64,000 nt of DNA from Acidihalobacter_A sp037381185 (lineage in GTDB: Bacteria > Pseudomonadota > Gammaproteobacteria > DSM-5130 > Acidihalobacteraceae). Both the position numbers and the translations under genes were made by a program. The stretch spans positions 1 to 64,000 of the forward strand of contig NZ_JARRQY010000006.1 in assembly GCF_037381185.1 (NCBI RefSeq), written 5' to 3'. The notes beneath the pieces were generated by a model. That model did not search any database, was not told the DNA's origin, and was given only the letters and a program-made list of their open reading frames with translations. This document shows positions 17,204-26,429 of the stretch, one piece after another. Positions within the stretch are counted from its first letter, which is position 1. The number at the start of each line of letters is the position of its first letter.

Positions 17204-18955
17204 TCATCTATTCGACATGTCCTGCTCCGCTGGGACGTCGGCGAGCTGGTCGAGTGGTTGCGGCCGTGAGAGGTAGTAGCCCTGAACATAATCTATGCCA
17301 ATGTCGCGCAGAATTTTCAGTGTCTCCTCGTTGTCGACGAATTCGGCCACGGTTTTTTTGTGCATGACCCGGGCTACTTCGCTGATGGCGCGCACCATGG
17401 CCTGGTCGATAGGGTCCTGGGCGATGTTCTTGACGAACACACCGTCGATCTTGAGATAGTCGACAGGCAGGTTGCGTAGATAGGCGAAAGAGGACAAGCC
17501 GCTACCGAAATCGTCCAGCGCGAACAGGAAGCCTTCCTGTTTCAGTTCCTTGATGAATTGTGTGGCGTTGTTGAGGTTGGCGATGGCGGCCGTTTCGGTG
17601 ATTTCGAAACAGATCTTGTGCGCCGGCAGGTGGTTATTGGGAAAAATTTCGCGTATGGCGGTAAGTACTTCCGCGTTGCCCAGAGAGTGGCCTGATAAAT
17701 TGATGGAGCAGATCGACAGTCTCTGCAGTGCTTGCGGATTGTCCGTTAGCCATCGGACCAGTGTGCGGACCACCCAGCGGTCAATCAATGGCGAGAGATG
17801 ATAGTGCTCGGCTGCAGGTAGGAAGCTATTGGGTTGGATGATCGTGCCATCCGCTTCTTCCAGACGCAGGAGCAACTCGTAGTGTTCTCCCTCGTCATTG
17901 GTCTGCAGTGGTGAGATGGTCTGGTAATAGAGCCGAAAACGGTCCGACTGGAGGGCGTGCTCGATGCGTCCTACCCATTGCATCTCATTGAAATGTCGAG
18001 TGAGTTCTGGGTCACTGGGGCTGCTTACATGCAACTGGCCGCGGCCGTTGTCTTTTGCCACGTTGCACGCCGTTTCGGCAGTGCCGAGCACTGCGGAGGC
18101 TTTGCGCCGTTCATCCTGCGTGATGGGTACGATGCCCATGCAGGCGGAGATGTCGTAGTCCTTCCCATCCCACTGAAAACCGATCCCATGCAGGCGGATG
18201 TTGATGTCTTCGCCGAGACGTTGCGCCTCGGCGATCGATCTGTTCATCAGCAGCAGGCTGAATTCGTCGCTGGAGGTGCGGGCGAGTACGTCCTGACTAC
18301 CGCAGGCGTCGGCGAGTATCTGCGCGGTTTGGCGCAGGAGTGCATCGCCGGCGGACGGGCCGGCGCTTGTGTTGATGACGCGAAACAGATCGAGGTCGAG
18401 GTAGATGAGGGCGTGATCTGTGGCGGAGGGCGGGGCTTCGAGCAACTGTTCCAGGGTTTCTTCGAAGGCGGGGCGATTGTGAAGGCCGGTCAGGACGTCG
18501 TGGCGCGCCTGATGCAAAAGGCGCTTGGATAGTTCCTCGACGGCCTGAGCATTCTGCGAGTTGCGCTCGCGTTCCGATGAGGTTTGATCATAGAGAGTCA
18601 ACGCGTCCTGCAGCGCCTCGGCCATTTTTTCAATGCTGCAGGGTTTATTCAGGAAGCGGTATACCTCACCGCTATTGACCGCTTCGACGGCGGTTTTCTG
18701 ATCCGCATTGCCGGTCAGCATGATGCGTACGGTGTGCGGCGTGAGCATACGCAGCTCTTGCAGCAGCTCTATGCCGTTCATGCCGGGCATACGCATGTCG
18801 GAAACCACAACCGCATAAGGGCCATCGGTGGCGATCATGTGCAGGGCTTCCTGCCCGCTGCACGCGGTATCGAGATTGAAGCGCTTGTGGAAGGCGCGGC
18901 TATAGGCCTGACGCACGTTGATTTCGTCATCCACCAGCAGGATTTTTTGATTCAT
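17204..18955 (-). CDS. Response regulator with degenerate GGDEF and EAL domains
   Basis: This 583-residue protein starts at MNQKILLVDDE; an upstream extension of the frame is not protein-like. A receiver domain (residues 1-120, phospho-acceptor in VVVSDMRMP) is followed by a GGDEF-like domain near 155-310 in which the signature reads SSDEF, so diguanylate cyclase activity is unlikely. The EAL domain (about 320-575) keeps the catalytic set: YELLLRL, NLSGHS, EITE, DDFGSG, DYLKIDG and YVQGYYLSRP. It is therefore probably a phosphorylation-controlled c-di-GMP phosphodiesterase. The start overlaps the stop of the HDOD gene (ATGA), making it the last member of a three-gene cassette. Confidence 0.9.
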   Translation of the reverse strand: MNQKILLVDDEINVRQAYSRAFHKRFNLDTACSGQEALHMIATDGPYAVVVSDMRMPGMNGIELLQELRMLTPHTVRIMLTGNADQKTAVEAVNSGEVYRFLNKPCSIEKMAEALQDALTLYDQTSSERERNSQNAQAVEELSKRLLHQARHDVLTGLHNRPAFEETLEQLLEAPPSATDHALIYLDLDLFRVINTSAGPSAGDALLRQTAQILADACGSQDVLARTSSDEFSLLLMNRSIAEAQRLGEDINIRLHGIGFQWDGKDYDISACMGIVPITQDERRKASAVLGTAETACNVAKDNGRGQLHVSSPSDPELTRHFNEMQWVGRIEHALQSDRFRLYYQTISPLQTNDEGEHYELLLRLEEADGTIIQPNSFLPAAEHYHLSPLIDRWVVRTLVRWLTDNPQALQRLSICSINLSGHSLGNAEVLTAIREIFPNNHLPAHKICFEITETAAIANLNNATQFIKELKQEGFLFALDDFGSGLSSFAYLRNLPVDYLKIDGVFVKNIAQDPIDQAMVRAISEVARVMHKKTVAEFVDNEETLKILRDIGIDYVQGYYLSRPQPLDQLADVPAEQDMSNR

Positions 18956-20151
18956 GATAACGCGCCTGTTTCGCGTGCTTGGCAATCGGCGATTTCCCGC
19001 CAGGCGTGCAGTCGGTCGCCAAGTCCCAGCGATTCGAGGTAGGGCGAATCTAGGTGGTCGCCGTCGGTTTTGTAGAGTGCCTTGGCGACGTGTACCGCAG
19101 TCAACGCACAAAAGGAGCCGTGAGACGACTGTGCCGGACGGTCCTGGTAGGCGACGGCTTCGACGATGTCTACCGGCAGGGCCCAGAGGCACAGCAGGTA
19201 TGCACCGAGGATACTGTGGTCGGTGTGGATGACGGAATTTTCAGCCTCTTTGAAACTCATGTGCCGTGATTGAGCAAGCTGTTCGATTTGACGCCACTGG
19301 TCGGGCAGGTTGAACGTGAGAATGAGCTGTCCGATGCCGTGCAGCAAGCCGCCGGTGAAACAGCTGTCGAGTTCCTGACCGGTGAGTCCTTCGGCAGCAC
19401 CGATCTGGCGAGCGAGGGTACCGATGCCGACGCTGCGCTGCCACAGCGCATCGAGCAGTTCCAGCTCGGTTTGAGGAAGATCGGCGATGAATTGTGAATA
19501 GATTCCCGCGTTCAGGACCAGGCTCTGAAGAGTGTCTATTCCTATCATCGCGAGGGCTTCGCGCGGGCTGGCTATGCGGCGCCCGGGGCCGAAGAATGCC
19601 GAGTTGACCAATTGCAGCAGTTTCGCCGTCATCGGCGGGTCTTCGGCGATCAGATCAGCTATTTGGGGAAGCGTCGTGTCCTCGTTGCGCAGCATCGTGC
19701 GTAGCTCTTGGTAAATATGCGGCAGGCTTGGCAGGCACTGCGTCGTGGACACCAGTGCGCGCAGGTTTTCGTCGCTCAGCATGTCGCGCAAGGCAAGCGC
19801 GTTTTGCAGAGCGTCGACAAGCGTTGCGGTGTCGCAGGGTTTGTTTATCTGCTGGTGGACGATACCGACCGCGCGCGCGGCGAGTTCCCGGTCTGCATGC
19901 CCCGTCAGAATCATGCGGATGGCTGTCGGATGCTGTTGCCCGATGCGTGATAGCAGTTCGATGCCGTTGATATGCGGCATGCGCATATCGGCGACAACGG
20001 CGTCCGGTGCGATGCGTGCGGTGAGCGCAAGCGCTTCTTGGGGCGACTGCACGAACGATATATCCCAGTACTTGCGCTGCTTGCGTAGCGCACGGCGAAG
20101 ACCGTTGAGCAAGTCCGCGTCATCGTCCACGAATAGGATGCGTTTGTTCAT
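18952..20151 (-). CDS. Response regulator with HDOD domain
   Basis: This 399-residue protein begins at MNKRILFVDDD; the longer frame upstream is only the tail of the kinase gene read out of frame. A receiver domain (residues 1-120, with AVVADMRMPHINGIELL) is joined to an HDOD domain around 145-350 (LPSLPHIYQELRTML and GLLHGIGQLIL). HDOD domains lack the full catalytic metal set of HD phosphodiesterases and are thought to act in signalling by protein contact. Four-base ATGA overlaps link it to the kinase gene upstream and the EAL gene downstream. Confidence 0.9.
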   Translation of the reverse strand: MNKRILFVDDDADLLNGLRRALRKQRKYWDISFVQSPQEALALTARIAPDAVVADMRMPHINGIELLSRIGQQHPTAIRMILTGHADRELAARAVGIVHQQINKPCDTATLVDALQNALALRDMLSDENLRALVSTTQCLPSLPHIYQELRTMLRNEDTTLPQIADLIAEDPPMTAKLLQLVNSAFFGPGRRIASPREALAMIGIDTLQSLVLNAGIYSQFIADLPQTELELLDALWQRSVGIGTLARQIGAAEGLTGQELDSCFTGGLLHGIGQLILTFNLPDQWRQIEQLAQSRHMSFKEAENSVIHTDHSILGAYLLCLWALPVDIVEAVAYQDRPAQSSHGSFCALTAVHVAKALYKTDGDHLDSPYLESLGLGDRLHAWREIADCQARETGALS

Positions 20152-22952
20152 GTTGGCTCCTGTTCGACAGCCGGGATTGTCAGCGGAAGCCGTATGACGA
20201 ATGTCGTTCCGAGACCTTCTTCGCTGCTCACGTCGATAGTACCTCCATGTTTGTCGACGACGGCGGAATAGGCTATGGCCAGCCCCTGGCCTGTGCCCTT
20301 GCCGACTTCCTTGGTGGTGAAAAAGGGTTCGAAGATTCGTCTGCGTACTGTTTCCGGCATGCCGCATCCGTCGTCGGTCACGCGGATTTCGACATGATGC
20401 TCGGTTTCTCGCGTCGAAATATGGATCAGCCCTTTTTGACCGCTATCGCCGACCCGTTCGGCGACGGCGTGCGCTGCGTTGACGACGATATTCAGGAGCA
20501 TCTGATTGATTTCGACAGGCAGGCTCGGTACGGGCGGGAGATCCGGGGCAGGATCGAACTCCATGTCGGCGTAGTATTTCCACTCGTTGCGGGAAACTTC
20601 GACAGTCGTCTCGATCGCTTTGTTGATGTCGGTCGGAATCTTGGTTTCAGTGCCCGGATGTGAAAACTCCTTCATAGCGCGGACGATGTGAGCGATGCGC
20701 TCAAGTCCCTGCAGGGACTGTGCGATGGCCTTGGGAATTTCGTCTTCCAGGTACTCCAGGTCTACGTCCTGGGAGAGTCTGCGCAATTCTTCGATAAGCG
20801 ATTCCGGTGGTTCGCATGCGGTCAGGCGGTGGTCGATCTGCAGTAGTTTCTCGAGGTCTTTGAACGCGTCATCGAGAAAGCGCGTATTGTCACTGACGAA
20901 TTGGATCGGCGTGTTGATTTCATGTGCGATCCCGGCAGCGAGCTGGCCCACGGCTTCGAGTTTCTGCGCATGCCGTAGTTGGATTTCAAGCTTCTGTCGC
21001 CGTTGCTCCTCGCGCTTGCGATCGGTGATGTCCGAGATGATTCCGAGTACGCCGGTGGGTGTTCCCACTGCGTCTTGCAGAACCGTGACGGTGGTGTGGA
21101 GAAAGCGCTCATCGTCTCCATGTCGATACTGAAACTCGTTCTCCTGAATGCTGCCGGACTGCAGCGCCTGGCGGTCATTGGCGCGGTAGATCTGTGCCAG
21201 TTCCGCGGGGAAAAGATCGAGATCGGATTTGCCGGGGAGTTCGGCCGCGCTGATGTCGAGATCTTCCACGAAGCGCCGATTGGCAGATAGATATGTTCCC
21301 TTCGTATCCTTGTAGAAAATGCGCAACGGTAGGTTGTCGACCAGCGTTTGGTAGAGGGCGCGTTCGGCGGCGAGGGCTTGCTCGGAACGTCTGCGTTCGC
21401 TGATGTCGCGCGCGACCAGGATGAAATGCCCGCGTGCGTTGAGCGTGATCAAGCCGATGGACAGCTCGATAGGGATTCGTTCGCCGGACTTGCGGATCGC
21501 CTGAATTTCGATGATTTTGCCGGTTTTTTTGCCGCGCGAACGTTTAGCTAGGGCGCTGAATGCGCGCGTATAGTTCGCGCGCAGCTCTGGCGGCGCCAAA
21601 AGGTCATAGACCGAATGCCCGATCGTTTCCCGGGCGGTGTACTGAAATATGCTTGTGGCGGCTTGATTCCAGAACACGACCTCGTGTCGGTCGTCGAGCA
21701 TGGCAATCGCATCTTGGGCCGAATTGGCGATGGCTGAAAAGCGGCGTTCGCTGTCCTGCAACGCAACTTCGGCACGCTTGCGTTCGGTGGTGTCGACAAA
21801 GGTGATGACGGCGCCGATGGCGTGCTGCATATCCAGGACCGGCGTGCTGTAGTAGTCGACCGGAAATAGTGTCCCGTTGTTTTTCATGAAGCTTTGCTTG
21901 TCTTCCCGATGACGAAGGCCTTCGCGCAAGGTTTTTTCGATCAACAGCGCTCCTCCGTGTTGCTGTCCGCCGAATAGCACGTCGATATAGGAACAGCCGA
22001 GCAGTGCATGTACATCTCGCCCCAGCATGTGTGCCCCGGGCGGGTTGATGAATGTGATTTTGCCTTGTTCGTCGATGCCGAGGATGCCCTCGCCGGCGGC
22101 GTCGAGGATCGATTGATTGCGTTTGTTGGCCAGTTTCAGCGCATTCGCGGCGCGAAGACTGCGTCCGGTTTCGGCATTGAGTGCTACAGTGCGTTCCGCG
22201 ACGCGTTGCTCCAGTGTTTCGTTCAGGGTTTTCAGCTCTTTCCTGACCTGTTCGTGGGCATGGGCTTCATCCTTGAGGCGTTTGATGTGGTGCCTGAGTT
22301 CGTCGGTCAGATCCCTGTTTTTCAAGGTGGTGTAGATGTTTTCCACCAAATTGGCATGTTGGTTTCTGGCCAGGAAAGAAAGTCCGCCCAGGTACAGAAC
22401 GATAACGCTGCTAAGCCCGAGAAAGGCATCGTGGTTGGCTTTCTGAAGTATCAGTACGCCGATCATGGGGAGTAGAGAAGGCACAACGAACGCCAGATAG
22501 GTGAGCAAGCGCGAGGCGTGCGCCGTCGCGGACCCCGAGGCCATGCCGGCCAGGGACAGGATCAAAATCGTCTGCTCCGCAACGGCCCAGTCAGGTGCCC
22601 AGATCAGAGCCAGTGTTCCCCAGATCAATCCCGCCAAAAAGGTGCTGAAAGCGTACAGGCGTGCCCAGATTTCGGTAGCGGCGTCACCTGGCGCCTTTCT
22701 TATGAAAGCAAACACCAACAGCATGCGCAGCCCATAGATCGCGATCACGCTACCCAGCCACAGCAGCAATATGCGTTCCAAGTTCAAGTGCCACAGCAGG
22801 GCGCAAAGAATCAGCGCGAGCACAATCGCCGTAAGACATGACAGCGGTGCCTGCTTGTAGAGGATGCGGGTCAGTTCGGCGCGGATCTTGAGACTCTCCG
22901 GCAGGTGTTCTGAGTCTGCGCGGGTTTCTCCGATTCTCAGCCCTGTCGTCAT
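20148..22952 (-). CDS. Membrane-bound multi-PAS sensor histidine kinase
   Basis: This 934-residue protein has five or six membrane helices at about residues 35-215, a coiled coil (DELRHHIKRLKDEAHAHEQ), three PAS regions (roughly 275-395, 400-525 and 530-655), a HisKA box AAGIAHEINTPIQF with the phospho-acceptor His near 675, and an ATPase domain (N box NIVVNAAHAV, G boxes DDGCGMP and GKGTGQGLA). It has no receiver. I chose ATG 22952 because a GGA precedes it; a GTG at 22994 has no ribosome site. It heads the cassette whose two response regulators are the obvious phosphotransfer targets. Confidence 0.9.
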   Translation of the reverse strand: MTTGLRIGETRADSEHLPESLKIRAELTRILYKQAPLSCLTAIVLALILCALLWHLNLERILLLWLGSVIAIYGLRMLLVFAFIRKAPGDAATEIWARLYAFSTFLAGLIWGTLALIWAPDWAVAEQTILILSLAGMASGSATAHASRLLTYLAFVVPSLLPMIGVLILQKANHDAFLGLSSVIVLYLGGLSFLARNQHANLVENIYTTLKNRDLTDELRHHIKRLKDEAHAHEQVRKELKTLNETLEQRVAERTVALNAETGRSLRAANALKLANKRNQSILDAAGEGILGIDEQGKITFINPPGAHMLGRDVHALLGCSYIDVLFGGQQHGGALLIEKTLREGLRHREDKQSFMKNNGTLFPVDYYSTPVLDMQHAIGAVITFVDTTERKRAEVALQDSERRFSAIANSAQDAIAMLDDRHEVVFWNQAATSIFQYTARETIGHSVYDLLAPPELRANYTRAFSALAKRSRGKKTGKIIEIQAIRKSGERIPIELSIGLITLNARGHFILVARDISERRRSEQALAAERALYQTLVDNLPLRIFYKDTKGTYLSANRRFVEDLDISAAELPGKSDLDLFPAELAQIYRANDRQALQSGSIQENEFQYRHGDDERFLHTTVTVLQDAVGTPTGVLGIISDITDRKREEQRRQKLEIQLRHAQKLEAVGQLAAGIAHEINTPIQFVSDNTRFLDDAFKDLEKLLQIDHRLTACEPPESLIEELRRLSQDVDLEYLEDEIPKAIAQSLQGLERIAHIVRAMKEFSHPGTETKIPTDINKAIETTVEVSRNEWKYYADMEFDPAPDLPPVPSLPVEINQMLLNIVVNAAHAVAERVGDSGQKGLIHISTRETEHHVEIRVTDDGCGMPETVRRRIFEPFFTTKEVGKGTGQGLAIAYSAVVDKHGGTIDVSSEEGLGTTFVIRLPLTIPAVEQEPT

Positions 22953-23164
22953 CTGTCGAGTTCCGTGCGCTGTGTGTTTGTTCTGTGGCGCCACCCCGAA
23001 GAGGATGGCACTTGGCCGGATGCTCTGTGCGGCGCGTATGGCCGCTAACTCCGATTAAACACCATTTCCGTTACCGTTACCCTAGATTTGTTAGGGGCTA
23101 ATGTGCAAGCGAGCGGGCAGGAAGGGTGGAGTCGGTGCTGCGAGTATTGAGAGTGCTTGCAAAT

Positions 23165-23209
23165 GTTCTATAAAAGTTCTATTTTTGACTGTATGGAACT
23201 TTTTGGAAC
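23165..23209. promoter_or_regulatory. Candidate LexA operator upstream of lexA
   Basis: GTTC occurs at 23165 and 23176, giving GTTC-N7-GTTC. On the other side of a 16-base centre, GAAC occurs at 23196 and 23206 (GAAC-N6-GAAC), so the region is nearly mirror-symmetric, including AAAAGTTC against GAACTTTT. It ends six bases before the lexA start codon. GTTC-N7-GTTC is the LexA box described in alphaproteobacteria; the E. coli type CTG-N10-CAG is not evident here. Confidence 0.6.
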
Positions 23210-23215
23210 TTTTAA

Positions 23216-23806
23216 ATGCATCCTCGTCAAGCTGAAATCCTAACGGTGATTCGAAACCATCTTCAGGCGCACGGTTGTTCGCCGACCCTGGCTGAAATCG
23301 GCGACGCATTGGGACTGGAAAAAAACACGGTGCACTATCACGTGAAAGCCATGCTCGGCGCGGGAATTCTGGAGCGCTCCCCCGGCTGGCGGGGTTTGCG
23401 CCTGCCGCAGGGCGATGATGAGGATGCATCCACATCACTGCCGCTGGTCGGACGCATCGCCGCGGGCAGGCCCATCGAGGCCATTCCGGGGCGGGACGCA
23501 CTCGATCTGTCGACTCTGCTGGGGCCGGGGCGCTACGCGCTGCAGGTCAAGGGTGATTCGATGATCGATGCGGGCATCTTTGACGGCGATTACGTCGTGC
23601 TCGAACATCGTGACGTGGCCCAGGACGGCGACATCGTGGCGGCGCTAATAGATGACGAGGAGGCCACGCTTAAGCGGTTCCGGCGTACCACGAGCGGTGA
23701 GGTCCTGTTACTGCCCGAGAACGCAGACATGGCGCCGCTGCATTACGCACCTGAACGGGTGCGGATCCAGGGCGTGCTCGTGGCTCAACTGCGCAGGTAT
23801 CGCTGA
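23216..23806 (+). CDS. lexA: LexA, SOS repressor and self-cleaving protease
   Basis: This 196-residue protein has an N-terminal winged helix (residues 1-65, with SPTLAEIGDALGLEKNTVHY) and a C-terminal S24 peptidase domain. The RecA-stimulated cleavage site is Ala83-Gly84 in GRIAAGRP. The catalytic dyad is Ser115 (KGDSMIDAG) and Lys153 (EATLKRF), spaced as in E. coli LexA. The recognition-helix region differs from that of E. coli, consistent with the unusual GTTC/GAAC operator. It is followed one base later by a Y-family polymerase gene, so the pair forms an autoregulated damage-response operon. Confidence 0.9.
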   Translation: MHPRQAEILTVIRNHLQAHGCSPTLAEIGDALGLEKNTVHYHVKAMLGAGILERSPGWRGLRLPQGDDEDASTSLPLVGRIAAGRPIEAIPGRDALDLSTLLGPGRYALQVKGDSMIDAGIFDGDYVVLEHRDVAQDGDIVAALIDDEEATLKRFRRTTSGEVLLLPENADMAPLHYAPERVRIQGVLVAQLRRYR

Positions 23807-23807
23807 T

Positions 23808-25061
23808 ATGGGTATAGCCGTATCCGGAGACGCGCGACCGGCGTTGTGGCAGCGCATGATCGTGCTGGTCGATATGAACGCTTTTTTCGCCTCGATCGAG
23901 CAACGCGATCGCCTTGAATTAAAAGGGCGTCCGGTTGCGGTCACGAATGGCGATCAGGGTACCTGCATCATCACATCTTCATACGAGGCCAGAGAGTATG
24001 GAGTGAGAACCGGTATGCGGCTGCGCGAGGCGCGGCGTCTTTGCCCCGGTTTGTTTCGTGTGACCGCGCGTTCGCAGCTCTATGCCGAAGTTTCCAGCCG
24101 GATCATGGAAGCGTTGCGTGATCGCGTGGCGCCGGAGATCGAGGTGTTTTCGGTCGATGAGGCCTTCATTGATGTGACCCGCGTGCAGCAGTTGCACGGC
24201 TCGCCAGAGGCAGTTGCGCAACGCGTGCGTCAGGTGATTTGGGAGGTTGCCGGGCTGCGGTGTTCCGTCGGCGTGGCCGGCGACAAGACCACTGCCAAGT
24301 GGGCCGCCAAGCAGCATAAACCAGACGGAGTGACTATTGTGCCGCCGTGGGAAAGCGCTGCCCGTCTACGCGACGTGCCGGTGACGGCGCTATGCGGAGT
24401 GGGGCGCGGAATCGGCGGCTTTCTGGCTGCGCGGGGCGTGCGGACGTGCGGAGAAATGGCTGGTTTGCCGATCGGCGCGCTGACGCAGCGATGGGGCAAC
24501 GTGGGACGACGCGTCTGGTTGATGGCGCAGGGCCTCGATCCGGAACCCGTGCGCACCGAGGTGGCACCACCCAAGAGCATCGGACACGGCAAAATGCTGC
24601 CTCCTGCAACAAGCGACGAACGTACGCTGCTGACCTATCTCGAACACATGGCGCATAAGGTGACCGCGCGTCTGCGCCGGCACCGTCTGGAAGCGCAGCA
24701 GTTTTTCATAGGTTTGAAGACGGATGCCGGCTGGGTCGGTGGGCGTTTCTTGACTCCCGAACCGACCGATGACGCCAAGCCGCTCGTGAGTCTTTGCCGG
24801 CAATTGCTGGAGGATGCCTGGCTCGGCCAACTGGCATACCAGGTACAGGTGACGGCGCTGGATCCAGGGCTCGCGGATGTTCAGATGGATCTATTCGACA
24901 GGCAGGAGCCGCGCCGTGCGGGAGTTAACCGTGTAGTGGACGAAGTGAACCGAAGGTTCGGTGCGATGGCCCTTGGTCCTGCAGCTTTGCTCGGCCGCTC
25001 ATTAACGGCCGACGTGATCGCGCCGGCATGGCGTCCGCATGGACATCGCCATACGGTCTGA
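23808..25061 (+). CDS. dinB: Y-family DNA polymerase (DinB/UmuC type)
   Basis: This 417-residue protein is a translesion polymerase. Catalytic motifs are complete: LVDMNAFFASIEQ with the first Asp, SVDEAFIDV with the Asp-Glu pair, and SVGVAGDKTTAKWAAK. The little-finger domain covers about residues 255-370. Near the C-terminus QMDLF matches the beta-clamp binding motif. The catalytic residues separate it from the inactive ImuB group. Its ATG lies one base after the lexA stop; an internal ATG at 23857 is an alternative start. Transcription with lexA implies DNA-damage induction. Whether it is orthologous to Pol IV or nearer to UmuC is not certain. Confidence 0.85.
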   Translation: MGIAVSGDARPALWQRMIVLVDMNAFFASIEQRDRLELKGRPVAVTNGDQGTCIITSSYEAREYGVRTGMRLREARRLCPGLFRVTARSQLYAEVSSRIMEALRDRVAPEIEVFSVDEAFIDVTRVQQLHGSPEAVAQRVRQVIWEVAGLRCSVGVAGDKTTAKWAAKQHKPDGVTIVPPWESAARLRDVPVTALCGVGRGIGGFLAARGVRTCGEMAGLPIGALTQRWGNVGRRVWLMAQGLDPEPVRTEVAPPKSIGHGKMLPPATSDERTLLTYLEHMAHKVTARLRRHRLEAQQFFIGLKTDAGWVGGRFLTPEPTDDAKPLVSLCRQLLEDAWLGQLAYQVQVTALDPGLADVQMDLFDRQEPRRAGVNRVVDEVNRRFGAMALGPAALLGRSLTADVIAPAWRPHGHRHTV

Positions 25062-25197
25062 ATGGCGCTGAGTGGTACTTGAGGAAGGAGTCGTTCGCGA
25101 CCGGTGAGGACAAAGGTCGTGCTGTTCAGTGTCGATTGCGGTGTACTGGATTCAGATATGCCCGGTGGGCGTGCAGTGGAGCAGCCGTGGGCATGTG

Positions 25198-25284
25198 TGG
25201 TGCCGGGAGCGAGAATCGAACTCGCACTCCCTTGCGGGAACCAGATTTTGAGTCTGGCGCGTCTACCAGTTCCGCCATCCCGGC
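25198..25284 (-). tRNA. tRNA-Leu (CAA)
   Basis: Read on the minus strand this folds as an 87-nt class II tRNA. The acceptor stem GCCGGGA pairs with TCCCGGC, followed by discriminator A and an encoded CCA. The anticodon stem CCAGA/TCTGG encloses the loop CTCAAAA, giving anticodon CAA. The long variable arm (TTCCCGCAAGGGAG) and the T-loop GTTCGATTC fit tRNA-Leu. It lies alone between the polymerase gene and queA, opposite in direction to both. Confidence 0.97.
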
Positions 25285-25394
25285 ACGAGCGCGGTAGTCT
25301 ACCCTAAGCCGAGCGCTTCACCAAGATGGTGGGGTGCATCCCGATGGGCAGGGTTGATTCCGTCGTATTCGTTGCGTGCTACCATTGCGCCCCC

Positions 25395-26429
25395 ATGCAA
25401 ACCAGCGATTTCCATTTTGATCTGCCCGAGGCGCAGATCGCACAGCAACCCTTGCCCGAACGCAGCGCGAGCCGTCTGCTCGCGCTCGATCCAGTTGAGG
25501 ATCGGATTGAGGACGCGTTCTTCAATTCCTTGGTGGAGCGCCTGAATCCGGAAGATCTGCTCGTCTTCAACGATACCCGCGTGATCCCGGCGCGCCTCCA
25601 CGGCCGTAAGGAGAGCGGCGGGCGGGTTGAGGTGTTGATCGAGCGTCTGCAGGAAGGACGCCGCGCGCTGGCGCATGTTCGTGCCAGCAAGTCGCCTGGG
25701 CCCGGCGTTTTTCTATTGCTCGATGGAGGCATCGAGGTCGAGGTTCTCGGCCGCGAGGAGGAGTTGTTCGTTCTCGAGTTCTGTGGTGATGAGTCGGTGC
25801 TGGATCTGCTCGAACGCCACGGACATGTGCCGTTGCCGCCATACATCGAACGCGGTGACAGCGCTGCCGACCGCGAGCGTTACCAGACGGTTTACGCTCG
25901 GCGCCCCGGCGCGGTCGCCGCGCCCACGGCCGGCCTTCATTTCGACCAGGCGTTGCTCGGCCGGCTGCAAGAGCGGGGCGTGCGCAGTGCTCAGGTTACC
26001 CTGCATGTCGGCGCTGGAACCTTTCAGCCGGTGCGCGTTGAGGATCCGGACAAGCATCTAATGCACGCGGAGTACGTGGAGGTCGGCGACGAGGTCTGCG
26101 AGGCGGTTGAAGATTGCCGGATTCGCGGCGGACGGGTGGTTGCGGTGGGCACGACCACGGTACGCAGCCTGGAGACGGCGGCGCGGGGAGGTGAGTTGCG
26201 TCCGTATGTCGGCGACACGCGTCTGTTCATTCGTTCCGACTTCGACTTCCATGTCGTCGATGCGCTGATAACCAACTTTCATCTGCCCGAATCCACGTTG
26301 CTGATGCTGGTGGCCGCTTTCGGCGGTTATGAGCCGGTGATGCGTGCGTATCGGCACGCGGTGGCCGAGGGCTACCGTTTCTTCAGCTATGGTGATGCCA
26401 TGTTCTTGAGTCGACGCCATGCGCTTTGA
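25395..26429 (+). CDS. queA: QueA, SAM:tRNA ribosyltransferase-isomerase
   Basis: This 344-residue enzyme transfers and isomerises the ribosyl group of S-adenosylmethionine onto 7-aminomethyl-7-deazaguanine in tRNA, giving epoxyqueuosine. The family blocks FNDTRVIPARLHG (near residue 55), PGAVAAPTAGLHF (near 180) and TNFHLPESTLLMLVAAF (near 300) are present. The length matches the family. ATG 25395 gives the standard N-terminus MQTSDFHFDLPEAQIAQ. Its end overlaps the tgt start by 11 bases, so the queuosine steps are made from one transcript. Confidence 0.96.
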   Translation: MQTSDFHFDLPEAQIAQQPLPERSASRLLALDPVEDRIEDAFFNSLVERLNPEDLLVFNDTRVIPARLHGRKESGGRVEVLIERLQEGRRALAHVRASKSPGPGVFLLLDGGIEVEVLGREEELFVLEFCGDESVLDLLERHGHVPLPPYIERGDSAADRERYQTVYARRPGAVAAPTAGLHFDQALLGRLQERGVRSAQVTLHVGAGTFQPVRVEDPDKHLMHAEYVEVGDEVCEAVEDCRIRGGRVVAVGTTTVRSLETAARGGELRPYVGDTRLFIRSDFDFHVVDALITNFHLPESTLLMLVAAFGGYEPVMRAYRHAVAEGYRFFSYGDAMFLSRRHAL

